The notes under the pieces were generated by a model. That model did no database searches and was not told where the DNA came from. It saw only the letters and a list, made by a program, of their open reading frames with translations. A DNA stretch of 11,148 bases, taken from assembly GCA_937907605.1 (NCBI GenBank), contig CALCYI010000032.1, forward strand, positions 1 through 11,148. Reading direction: 5' to 3'. Made by a program: the position numbers and the translations under genes. Source of the stretch: an uncultured Clostridia bacterium (GTDB lineage: Bacteria; Bacillota; Clostridia; Oscillospirales; Acutalibacteraceae). The stretch's first letter is position 1. Each line of letters starts with the position of its first letter. This document shows positions 1-6,841 of the stretch, in pieces.

Positions 1-55
1 ATGCGGCGCTGAACTCAGCAGAGAGGCTAAGACTATTACAGCACTTGGTCACGAC
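1..55 (+). repeat. Direct repeat copy A (55 bp, identical to 259-313)
   Basis: Bases 1-55 are identical to 259-313, 258 bp apart and in the same frame, encoding the C-G-A-E-L-S-R-E...A-L-G-H-D end of a CxxC repeat. The match may extend upstream beyond the window edge. Identity at DNA level, not only protein level, points to recent duplication or gene conversion. Confidence 0.9.
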
Positions 56-2314
56 TTCAGCGTAGTTGTAGAGACAGTTGCTCCTACATGTACTGAAGGC
101 GGCTATACCACATATAAGTGTTCACGTTGTGACGAAACTGAAAACAGAGACTTTACTGAAGCTACCGGTCATACCGCTGCTGCTGCTGTACAGGAGAACG
201 TAGTTGCTGCTACATGTACAGCTGACGGTTCATATGACGAGGTTGTATACTGCTCAGTATGCGGCGCTGAACTCAGCAGAGAGGCTAAGACTATTACAGC
301 ACTTGGTCACGACATGGGCGAATGGCAGGATGCAGGCGGATACGTTGCTCCTACATGTACTGAAGACGGTACAAACGGCGGACAGATCAGATACTGCTCA
401 CGTTGCGATTACTTCGAGACTCAGGGCGGCGAAACAATTCCTGCACTTGGTCACGTAGAAGGCGATCCTGTTACAGAGAACAACGTAGATCCTTCCTGTA
501 CTGAGGCTGGCTCATATGACACAGTAGTATACTGTACACGTTGTGGTGCTGAACTCAGCAGAGAAACCACAACTGTTGACGCTCTCGGTCACGACCTTGG
601 CGATTGGACAGAATACGAAGAAGCAGTTGAAGCAACCTGTACTGAGGCTGGTAAGACTGCGGTTGAGAGACAGTATTGCTCACGTTGCGACTTCTATAAT
701 GAGCGCGGCGGCGAAGTAATCGATGCTCTCGACCACAATTACGAAGCTGTTGTAACTGATCCGACTTGTACAGAAGACGGTTACACAACCTACACCTGCT
801 CACGCTGCGGCGATAGCTATGTTGCTAATTACGTAGACGCTCTTGGTCACGACTTTGTTCTTAAAGAGCATCAGGATGCTACCGAAGACGAAGACGGTTA
901 TGATTACTATGAGTGCTCACGCTGTGACGAAACTAAGACTGATGTTATTCCTGCACTTGAGCACGTTCACGTTGCAGGCGAAGCTGTAGAAGAGAACGTT
1001 GTTCCTGCTACATGTACAGAGGCTGGTTCTAAGGAGATAGTTGTTTACTGTACAAAGGGCGACGGCTACGAATTCTCAAGAGAGACTGTTGAAATTCCTG
1101 CTCTCAATCACGCTTGGGGCGAATGGACAGTAACAACTGCTGCTGTTCCCGCAACCTGTGAGGAAGACGGTGTAACCGCTGTTGAAACCAGAGTTTGTGC
1201 TAATGACGCATCTCATACAGAGACCAGAGGCGGCGAAGTAATTCCTGCACTTGAAGGTATCTACATCTCCATCGGCGAATATGACACCAACCTTGGTACT
1301 GCAACCTTCACTAAGACGGGCAAGACCGCTTATGAGAACGGTTATCTCTATGAAGAAGACGCTAAGTATGCTGTAAAGGCTACTGCTTCTGACAACGGCG
1401 TATTCGTTGGTTGGGCAATTGACTCACGTATCGTATCCGAAAAGGCTACTTATAGCAATACTGCTTATACTGACCTTGTTCTTACTCCTGTATTCATTGA
1501 GAAGGCAGAACAGGAAACTCAGACAGTAGTATTCTTAAGCAAGTACGGCGATATCCTTTCAACTCAGCCGGTACCTGTTGAAACAGTTCCGAGCGCTGCT
1601 ACAGTTGCTCTTAACGGCTACACCTTCCTTGGTTGGAAGATCAACAACGAGGGCGACTTCGTTGACGAAGCTGCTATTAAGGCACTCACAGAATCCGCTA
1701 AGATCTATGCTGTATATGAGAAGGATGCTGCTTCCACTGGTTACACAGTAACTATCGACGGTGAAGGCACTATTAAGGATAAGGACGGCAATGTAATCGA
1801 CGGCACAGGCCTTACCTTCGATACTAAGGTAACCGTAAGTGCTGAAGGCGCTACTGCTTGGAAGGTTGGCGATGAAATCGTTTCTTACGAATCTGATTAC
1901 ACCTTCTACGTAGGCGGCAACATCACTCTTACTCCTGTATTTGATGAAGTAGAAGAAGAGGCTAAGGTTTACATTACCGGTGCTACTGCTGTTGCTAATA
2001 CTGATACAAAGTGGAACATCTTTGCTACCAGAACTACTCCGGAAGGATCAACAGCTATCGATCGTGGTTTCGTTTACGGTTCTGACGCTACTGTTCCTGC
2101 TACCGTGGCTGAAATCGACCTTGACAATCCTTCAGGTTACAAGGTAACTCACGGTACTCCGACAGCTTCTGAGCAGTTCTCACTTACAATAGGTATTAAG
2201 AAGACCAGCACAGCTGCATTCTATGCTTATGTAACATACGTAGATGCAAGCGGTACACATAATACCGTATTCTCACAGCGCTTCGTTAAGAGCGGTGCTG
2301 ACTCAAGAGAATAA
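2..2314 (+). CDS. Large exported repeat protein with CxxC 'ALGH' repeats (5'-truncated by window edge)
   Basis: The reading frame is open from the window edge to TAA at 2312-2314 (770 residues visible), so the true start lies upstream and the ATG at 314 is internal. From 2 to about 1256 it consists of one partial and about nine further repeats of roughly 33-47 residues with the pattern C-T-E-x-G...C-x-x-C...A-L-G-H. From about 1257 on come two InlB/Listeria-Bacteroides-type beta modules (for example GYTFLGWK), a module with V-G-D-E-I-V-S-Y...L-T-P-V-F, and a final beta-rich module (R-G-F-V-Y-G...F-Y-A-Y-V-T-Y) resembling fibronectin type III. The second protein (2626-5076) has the same C-terminal order. 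No LPXTG motif or SLH domain is seen, so retention at the surface is unexplained. Lys is nearly always AAG, Asn AAC and Phe TTC, suggesting high expression. The expected role is an adhesin-like or surface protein; this and export are inferred from the paralogue. Confidence 0.85.
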   Translation, partial: CGAELSREAKTITALGHDFSVVVETVAPTCTEGGYTTYKCSRCDETENRDFTEATGHTAAAAVQENVVAATCTADGSYDEVVYCSVCGAELSREAKTITALGHDMGEWQDAGGYVAPTCTEDGTNGGQIRYCSRCDYFETQGGETIPALGHVEGDPVTENNVDPSCTEAGSYDTVVYCTRCGAELSRETTTVDALGHDLGDWTEYEEAVEATCTEAGKTAVERQYCSRCDFYNERGGEVIDALDHNYEAVVTDPTCTEDGYTTYTCSRCGDSYVANYVDALGHDFVLKEHQDATEDEDGYDYYECSRCDETKTDVIPALEHVHVAGEAVEENVVPATCTEAGSKEIVVYCTKGDGYEFSRETVEIPALNHAWGEWTVTTAAVPATCEEDGVTAVETRVCANDASHTETRGGEVIPALEGIYISIGEYDTNLGTATFTKTGKTAYENGYLYEEDAKYAVKATASDNGVFVGWAIDSRIVSEKATYSNTAYTDLVLTPVFIEKAEQETQTVVFLSKYGDILSTQPVPVETVPSAATVALNGYTFLGWKINNEGDFVDEAAIKALTESAKIYAVYEKDAASTGYTVTIDGEGTIKDKDGNVIDGTGLTFDTKVTVSAEGATAWKVGDEIVSYESDYTFYVGGNITLTPVFDEVEEEAKVYITGATAVANTDTKWNIFATRTTPEGSTAIDRGFVYGSDATVPATVAEIDLDNPSGYKVTHGTPTASEQFSLTIGIKKTSTAAFYAYVTYVDASGTHNTVFSQRFVKSGADSRE
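259..313 (+). repeat. Direct repeat copy B (55 bp, identical to 1-55)
   Basis: Second exact copy of the 55-bp repeat. It is followed by ATGGGC where copy A is followed by TTCAGC, so the identity ends exactly after the A-L-G-H-D codons. Recombination between the copies would remove or add 258 bp (86 codons) in frame. Confidence 0.9.
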
Positions 2315-2364
2315 TCACAATATAAATAATTTAAAAACTCTTATCCATCAGGATAGAGCTATAT

Positions 2365-2370
2365 AGGAGG
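2365..2370 (+). promoter_or_regulatory. Strong ribosome binding site of the 38-residue peptide gene
   Basis: A full AGGAGG lies 7 nt upstream of ATG 2378. It is among the strongest such sites in the window and is the main evidence that this very short frame is translated. A short hairpin (TATCC 2342-2346 with GGATA 2351-2355) lies just upstream. Confidence 0.8.
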
Positions 2371-2377
2371 TATTATT

Positions 2378-2494
2378 ATGAAGGAACTTTATAATAAGCC
2401 GGAACTTGTTGTTGATGAATTCAAGCTTGTTGACGTAATGACTGCTTCTACTGAAGGCGGTAACGACGGCACAGTAATCGACGAAGATATCTAA
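2378..2494 (+). CDS. 38-residue acidic peptide (possible RiPP-precursor-like or signalling peptide; unknown)
   Basis: ATG 2378 to TAA 2492-2494 encodes 38 residues, starting M-K-E-L-Y-N-K-P-E-L and ending in an acidic tail (I-D-E-D-I). There are 10 Asp/Glu against 3 Lys, and no Cys, Trp, His or Arg. The middle reads DVMTASTEGGNDG, with Gly-Gly at residues 27-28. There is no signal peptide or membrane segment. Codons follow the biased pattern of the large gene upstream (AAC, TTC, GGC/GGT; two of three Lys AAG). The gene starts 63 nt after that gene with no terminator between and is followed by a strong terminator, so it is probably the last gene of that transcript. From memory, short proteins with a Y-x-x-P...F...D-V-[MIL]-T-x-S pattern occur in gut Firmicutes and are usually unannotated. 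The Gly-Gly resembles an export-leader end, but the hydrophobic spacing is not classical and no partner enzyme is visible. Translation is likely; function is unknown. Confidence 0.75.
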   Translation: MKELYNKPELVVDEFKLVDVMTASTEGGNDGTVIDEDI

Positions 2495-2524
2495 TAGGTT
2501 TTGGCACTTCATAAGACCGAAAGG

Positions 2525-2550
2525 GGCGCGGAGCAATCCGCGCCTTTTTT
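2525..2550 (+). terminator. Rho-independent terminator after the 38-residue peptide gene
   Basis: An 8-bp GC-rich perfect stem (GGCGCGGA 2525-2532 with TCCGCGCC 2537-2544), a GCAA tetraloop and six T (2545-2550). It ends the transcript carrying the large gene and the small peptide. Confidence 0.93.
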
Positions 2551-2559
2551 CATTACGTC

Positions 2560-2588
2560 TTGATTATTGATTAATTATATGTTATAAT
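2560..2588 (+). promoter_or_regulatory. Sigma-A-type promoter of the LRR/CxxC protein gene
   Basis: TTGATT (2560-2565), a 17-bp spacer and a perfect TATAAT (2583-2588). It lies in AT-rich sequence directly behind the terminator and 38 nt upstream of the start codon at 2626. Confidence 0.8.
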
Positions 2589-2612
2589 GACAATGAATAA
2601 AACTGATTTTTC

Positions 2613-2618
2613 AGGAGG
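2613..2618 (+). promoter_or_regulatory. Ribosome binding site that sets the start at 2626
   Basis: AGGAGG lies 7 nt upstream of ATG 2626. The alternative in-frame ATG at 2587 overlaps the -10 box and has no such site, so it cannot be the start. Confidence 0.85.
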
Positions 2619-2625
2619 TCATCCT

Positions 2626-5076
2626 ATGAAACGGATTAGTAGCATAGTATTGTCCGTAGTTTTGGCTTTTACTATGTGCTTTACCCCTGCGGTTAACTTT
2701 CTTGCGGCTGGCGCGGAGGATTTATTTGAATTTACCGTGGACGCCGATAACGAATATGCCGCTGTAAATAAGTATAAGTATATCAGTTCTTATGATTATA
2801 CGGACGTCAATATTCCCGATAATTATTACGGATACCCCGTAACCGTTATTTCAGCCAATGCCTTTCGCGGCGCTGTGGCTCTTGAGACGGTTGGTATTCC
2901 TCATTCTGTTAAAGAAATCGGAAAGCGCGCTTTCAACAGCTGTAGCTCTTTAAACGATCTTGTAATGCCTAATTCACAGATAGAGAAAATCGGCGACGGA
3001 GCGTTCGCTTACTGTACGAGCTTTACTGAATTCACTATTCCTGCAAGTGTTACAAGCATAGGCGATTCGGTATTTTCAAGCTGTGATAATCTTAAGAAAT
3101 TCATTGTTGAAGAGGGTAATTCCTATTATACGGCACCAAACGGAGTACTTTATAATAAAAATCAGACCGTTCTGATAAAAATTCCTTCTGCATATTCATC
3201 AGATACATATACTGTACCCGACGGTGTTACCACTCTTGCCGCGGACGCATTATACAATACTCCGAGTGACGCTGAACTTAAAACACTTATTCTTCCTGCA
3301 TCTTTAACGACGGTAGGGGAAGCGGCAGTAGGAGAAAACCCAGTGCTTGAAAAAATCTATTATCTCGGTAGCGCTGAGGATTGGAGCAACGTTACGATTG
3401 AGGAATATGGCAACGACGATCTTTTGCCGGTTGCCGACGGAGGAAAGCTGATTTTCCATTCAGAGCATACTCTCGTTGAAAAGAGCTATACTGCTCCTGC
3501 CTGTACCACTGCAGGCTCAAGAATTTCTGAATGTTCCGTATGCGGAACAGAGGTTACAGAGGTGCTTGACGCTCTCGGTCACGAGTATCAGGCTGTTGTA
3601 ACGGAGCCAACTTGTACCGAAGGCGGTTATACCGTATACACCTGCTCGCGCTGCGGAGATACCTACACGGCTGACGAAACTGCCGCTCTCGGTCACGATT
3701 ACAAGGCGGTTGTAACCGAGCCGAGCTGCACTGAGGGCGGCTACACTACATATACCTGTTCACGCTGCGGCGATACTTACACAGCTGATGAAACCGACGC
3801 TCTCGGTCATGACTATCAGGCTGTTGTAACCGAGCCGAGCTGCACTGAAGGCGGCTTTACCACTTATACCTGCTCACGCTGTGGTGATGTGTACACTGCT
3901 GATGAGACTGCTGCACTCGGTCACGACTATCAGATATCCGAGCACAAGGACGCCTCATACAGCGAAGCAGGATACGATAAGTACACCTGCACGCGCTGCG
4001 GCGATAGTTATACTATTGATATTCCTAAGCTTGAGGGTATAATTATTAAGGTTAATTCATCAGAACTCGGAAGCGTTGAAATCATCGGCGGTAAGACAGT
4101 TGAGGGCATTGACGGTAAGTTGTTTGATAAGGGAGAAAGTTACTCTTTAACCGCTACCGCAAATGATAATACAGATTTTGCAGGTTGGACGATAGGCAGC
4201 CGTGTTATTACAACTGATGCCGTTTACACTAATACAGCGTATACGCATCTTGAGTACACTCCGCTTTTTGTGGAGAAAGAAGCGTCTGAGGAGCATACGA
4301 TTGTATTCCTTAATAAATACGGAGATATTCTCGCTACCGAGAAAGCGGGTAACGATATAAAGATACCCCGTGAGTCTGAGCCTGAAATGCTTAATCTGCC
4401 CGGATACGTGTTTAGTGGATGGACTAAGGATGGAAAAGCAATTTCAAATGATGAAATCAGGGCACTTACCGAATCTGCAAAGATTGTTGCCGACTACACG
4501 AAAGAGACCACCCAGGTTTATAATATTACTGCAATTGGTGCAGAAATCACTGACAGTAATGGAAATGCTATTGACGGCACGAATCTGACGTTCGATACAA
4601 AGGTAACCGTAAAGTTTGAAAATGCGAAAGCAATAAAGTGCGGGGACGATATTGTATCATACGGCGACTCCTATACCCTATATATTGCCGGCGATATTGA
4701 ACTAACGCCGGTGTATGAGGAAATAGTAGAAGAAGAGGCACAGGTTAAAATCATTGGTGCTAACAGGGTTGCCGGCACGGATACTAAGTTCAATATTTAT
4801 GCAACAAGGACCGTGCCAAAGGACTGGACGGTAATAGACAGAGGTTTCATCTACGGCAGAAAGGACAAGGTTCCAGAGAGCAAAGAGAATATTAATCTTG
4901 ACTCGCTTCCGAGCGGAGTTAAAGCTTGTCACGGAACGCCGACTCAGTCAAATCAGTTTGTTCTCGTTATCGGAGTTAAATCTTCTATTGGCGCGCGTTT
5001 CTATGCGTATGCTACTATTAATAAGGGCGATGAAACCAGGGTAATTATTTCCGATTCATATGACGTTATCCCATAA
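2626..5076 (+). CDS. Secreted BspA-type leucine-rich-repeat protein with CxxC 'ALGH' repeats
   Basis: 816 residues from ATG 2626. Residues 1-30 form a Sec signal peptide (K-R start, hydrophobic core, likely cleavage after A-G-A). Residues about 45-262 are BspA/Treponema-type LRRs (I-P-x-S-V-x-x-I-G-x-x-A-F-x-x-C-x-x-L). Residues about 278-468 hold five CxxC repeats; spacing is exactly 38 residues where measurable. The fifth lacks the first Cys. Then come two InlB-like beta modules (about 471-555 and 556-627), a third beta module (about 630-701), and a C-terminal fibronectin-III-like module (about 704-809, R-G-F-I-Y-G...F-Y-A-Y-A). This C-terminus matches that of the upstream large protein throughout. 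No wall-sorting motif is seen. Codon use is relaxed (AAA and ATA common), unlike its paralogue. The gene has its own promoter and ends at a hairpin shared with the convergent LCP gene. Family knowledge suggests host or matrix binding; the ligand is unknown. Confidence 0.9.
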   Translation: MKRISSIVLSVVLAFTMCFTPAVNFLAAGAEDLFEFTVDADNEYAAVNKYKYISSYDYTDVNIPDNYYGYPVTVISANAFRGAVALETVGIPHSVKEIGKRAFNSCSSLNDLVMPNSQIEKIGDGAFAYCTSFTEFTIPASVTSIGDSVFSSCDNLKKFIVEEGNSYYTAPNGVLYNKNQTVLIKIPSAYSSDTYTVPDGVTTLAADALYNTPSDAELKTLILPASLTTVGEAAVGENPVLEKIYYLGSAEDWSNVTIEEYGNDDLLPVADGGKLIFHSEHTLVEKSYTAPACTTAGSRISECSVCGTEVTEVLDALGHEYQAVVTEPTCTEGGYTVYTCSRCGDTYTADETAALGHDYKAVVTEPSCTEGGYTTYTCSRCGDTYTADETDALGHDYQAVVTEPSCTEGGFTTYTCSRCGDVYTADETAALGHDYQISEHKDASYSEAGYDKYTCTRCGDSYTIDIPKLEGIIIKVNSSELGSVEIIGGKTVEGIDGKLFDKGESYSLTATANDNTDFAGWTIGSRVITTDAVYTNTAYTHLEYTPLFVEKEASEEHTIVFLNKYGDILATEKAGNDIKIPRESEPEMLNLPGYVFSGWTKDGKAISNDEIRALTESAKIVADYTKETTQVYNITAIGAEITDSNGNAIDGTNLTFDTKVTVKFENAKAIKCGDDIVSYGDSYTLYIAGDIELTPVYEEIVEEEAQVKIIGANRVAGTDTKFNIYATRTVPKDWTVIDRGFIYGRKDKVPESKENINLDSLPSGVKACHGTPTQSNQFVLVIGVKSSIGARFYAYATINKGDETRVIISDSYDVIP
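3613..3954 (+). repeat. Three tandem 114-bp CxxC repeats
   Basis: Units start at 3613, 3727 and 3841, each 114 bp (38 codons) and encoding C-T-E-G-G-[YF]-T-x-Y-T-C-S-R-C-G-D...A-L-G-H-D-Y. Units share long identical DNA blocks, for example 26 bp at 3709-3734 and 3823-3848. More divergent units flank them on both sides. Confidence 0.9.
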
Positions 5077-5088
5077 AGACACATAAAG

Positions 5089-5117
5089 AAAACAGGCATC
5101 CGTCGGATGCCTGTTTT
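5089..5117. terminator. Bidirectional terminator between convergent genes
   Basis: A 13-bp perfect inverted repeat (AAAACAGGCATCC 5089-5101, GGATGCCTGTTTT 5105-5117) with a 3-nt loop. The T run at one end and A run at the other let it stop transcription from both the LRR gene (plus) and the LCP gene (minus). Confidence 0.92.
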
Positions 5118-5126
5118 AATATTATC

Positions 5127-6368
5127 CTATTCTTTTTCTGCCTTTAACTCTGCTGCGGTTTGGTTATAGATATAATCAATGAGCATTTCCTTATTTTTTT
5201 CAACGTCTATATCTATAACGCTCGCTCCGCCGTGGTTTGCATAATCCCAGGTCCCCTCAAACGGGATTTTTTCCTCAAACATTTCTCCCGTTATACAGAA
5301 GCCGAGATACGCGCCGACCGCTTTAAGCTGGCTCTTTGACAAATCCGTTTCGATGTACTTCGCGCTGGCGTTTGCCATGCTGTACAGCCTGAGCGGGTTT
5401 TTCTTTGCCTTGTTGAGAATGGCGTTAATAACTGTTCTCTGGCGTTTGGTACGGTTGAAGTCGGTATCGATTTTCCTTATCCTGCAGTATGCAAGCGCCT
5501 GCTCGCCCGTGAGGTTGTGCTGACCTGCTTCAAGCTTTGCGCCGCCGTATCTTTTCTTGTGCTTGTTTACCTCTTTTGCTTCCTTCTTGGTTACGTTAAC
5601 CTCAACGCCGCCTATGGAATCAACGAGCACCTTGAACATCTCAAAATTAGTAACGACGTAGCCGTCAACCTTAACACCGAAATTGTACTCAATCGTCTGC
5701 GCGACTCCGCTGTATCCGTCCTTACCCGTTGAAGCGTTAAGGCGCTGATTTTTATCGAGCGACGGAATGTATACCCACGTGTCCCTTAAAAACGAGGTGG
5801 ACTTGATACAGTGGTGCTTTGTGTCAATGCTAAGAAGCATCATCGTATCGGGGCGGCTCGTTTCAACCTCCTGGTCCGGTCTTGCGTCAACGCCGAGTAG
5901 AAGCACGTTTTTTACCGCTGGGTCGCTCTTAAGCTCGGAGGCGGTAACGTAGGGGTTGTCCTTTGCTTTATCGTAATTAACCTTTGCAAGCACGCCCTCG
6001 ACCATACCGACTGCAATAATAATTATCGCAAGGAGTATTGCAAGCACGGACAGTTTGCGGTTCCTTTTATTTCTCTTCTTTTTCTTCTGGTTTGAGGATT
6101 GCTTTTTTTGCTGTCTTTGCTCGGCGCGCATACGCTGATATTCCTCGCGCTCTCTAAGTTCGTTATCCTCGTTGTACGCGGCGTTAATATCGCTGTATAT
6201 ATCGTCCTGATTATCCCTTACCTCAGCCGAGGAGGGCTTGCTTTTAAAGAAGGGCAAATCGTCGGGAGCGGAGCCGTAATAATTCTCGTCAATCGGAACG
6301 CTCCTGTCCCTTGTATCGTTATTAATCCTTTTCTGAGGATTGAAGCCTTCATTATCAAATCTTGGCAT
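5127..6368 (-). CDS. LytR-CpsA-Psr (LCP) family cell-wall glycopolymer transferase
   Basis: 413 residues, membrane-anchored. LCP enzymes move glycopolymers (teichoic acids, capsule) from lipid carriers onto peptidoglycan outside the cell. Residues 1-105 are a charged cytoplasmic region ending in a Lys/Arg-rich stretch (88-105). Residues about 106-129 are the single membrane helix. The LCP domain runs from about 153 to 320 and shows the expected motifs: L-L-L-G-V-D (Asp161), S-R-P-D-T (Arg172), F-L-R-D (Arg195), and Y-C-R-I-R...D-F-N-R-T-K-R-Q-R (Arg296 to Arg311), residues that bind the lipid pyrophosphate. The start at 6368 is preceded on the minus strand by GAAGGTG, and a promoter lies at 6401-6429. 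It is transcribed alone, convergent with the LRR gene and divergent from rnpB. The exact glycopolymer cannot be told from sequence. Confidence 0.93.
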   Translation of the reverse strand: MPRFDNEGFNPQKRINNDTRDRSVPIDENYYGSAPDDLPFFKSKPSSAEVRDNQDDIYSDINAAYNEDNELREREEYQRMRAEQRQQKKQSSNQKKKKRNKRNRKLSVLAILLAIIIIAVGMVEGVLAKVNYDKAKDNPYVTASELKSDPAVKNVLLLGVDARPDQEVETSRPDTMMLLSIDTKHHCIKSTSFLRDTWVYIPSLDKNQRLNASTGKDGYSGVAQTIEYNFGVKVDGYVVTNFEMFKVLVDSIGGVEVNVTKKEAKEVNKHKKRYGGAKLEAGQHNLTGEQALAYCRIRKIDTDFNRTKRQRTVINAILNKAKKNPLRLYSMANASAKYIETDLSKSQLKAVGAYLGFCITGEMFEEKIPFEGTWDYANHGGASVIDIDVEKNKEMLIDYIYNQTAAELKAEKE

Positions 6369-6400
6369 AAATTCACCTTCACAGTTTTAATGCAAGAATA

Positions 6401-6429
6401 ATTTTACTACAATACATAGGTGTTTTCAA
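6401..6429 (-). promoter_or_regulatory. Probable promoter of the LCP gene
   Basis: Read on the minus strand: TTGAAA (6429-6424), a 17-bp spacer, TAAAAT (6406-6401), 32 nt upstream of the start codon. This is a good sigma-A match with ideal spacing. Confidence 0.65.
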
Positions 6430-6447
6430 CTTTTATTTTATTAATTA

Positions 6448-6479
6448 TTGATTTTGTAATAAAATTAATATATTATAAT
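6448..6479 (+). promoter_or_regulatory. Probable promoter of rnpB
   Basis: TTGATT (6448-6453), a 17-bp spacer and TATTAT (6471-6476) place the start near 6482, matching the first base of the RNA. An overlapping perfect TATAAT (6474-6479) would start a few bases inside the P1 stem and is less likely to set the 5' end. Confidence 0.55.
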
Positions 6480-6480
6480 A

Positions 6481-6814
6481 ATGCAAGTTATCCAGACGGT
6501 TGCGCAGATTATATCTGTGAGGAAAGTCCGAGCAGCACAGAGCAGGATAACGGCTAACGGCCGCCGAGAGTGATCTTAGGGAAAGTGCAACAGAAATAAA
6601 CCGCCGAAATATTCGGTAAGGATGGAAAGGCGGGGTAAGAGCCCACCGAGCGGGTGGTAACATCCGCTGCCATGTAAACCCTATCCGCTGCAACGCCGAC
6701 TGAGGGGATGTTTGCTCGACACGTAACCTCGAAGGGCGGCTTGAGCGTATTGGTAACAATACGTCGAGATAGATAACCGTCCACGACAGAACTCGGCTTA
6801 CGGGTAACTTGCAT
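6481..6814 (+). ncRNA. rnpB: RNase P RNA (M1 RNA)
   Basis: About 334 nt. This is the catalytic RNA that matures tRNA 5' ends. Recognised from the conserved core: GAGGAAAGTCCGAGC near the 5' end, the AGGGAAAGTGCAACAGAAA block, and AGATAACCGTCC...ACAGAACTCGGCTTA near the 3' end. The ends are set by the P1 helix: ATGCAAGTTA (6481-6490) pairs with TAACTTGCAT (6805-6814). P2 is visible as GACGG (6495-6499) with CCGTC (6777-6781), and P4 as the CCGAG/CTCGG pairing. The overall form looks like ancestral type A rather than Bacillus type B, judged by eye. No terminator hairpin follows before the aldolase gene 27 nt downstream. Short frames across this region on the minus strand are not genes. Confidence 0.97.
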
Positions 6815-6841
6815 ATTCTTTAAAATTTGAGGTAATACCTT

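Noticed and set aside
314..2314. ATG 314 as the start of the first protein
   Set aside because: The frame is open to the window edge and the same repeats continue upstream of 314 in frame, so this is an internal Met without a ribosome site.
2378..2494. Calling the peptide a classical double-glycine bacteriocin
   Set aside because: Hydrophobic residues are not at the usual leader positions relative to Gly-Gly, the tail is short and acidic, and no C39 transporter or immunity gene is visible.
2348..2536. Minus-strand 62-codon frame over the small peptide
   Set aside because: It runs antisense through the peptide gene and into the terminator, with no recognisable product; the plus-strand peptide has the strong ribosome site and matching codon bias.
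2587..2625. Earlier ATG 2587 for the LRR protein
   Set aside because: It overlaps the -10 box TATAAT, lacks a ribosome site and would place 13 polar residues before a clean signal peptide.
3613..3954. CRISPR-like array
   Set aside because: The 114-bp periodic units are coding, in frame, and have no unique spacers.
6445..6814. Minus-strand frames of 86-104 codons
   Set aside because: They lie across RNase P RNA, whose conserved core and closing P1 helix explain the sequence.
6815..6841. Riboswitch or terminator between rnpB and the aldolase gene
   Set aside because: Only 27 AT-rich bases without a stem; too short for a riboswitch.
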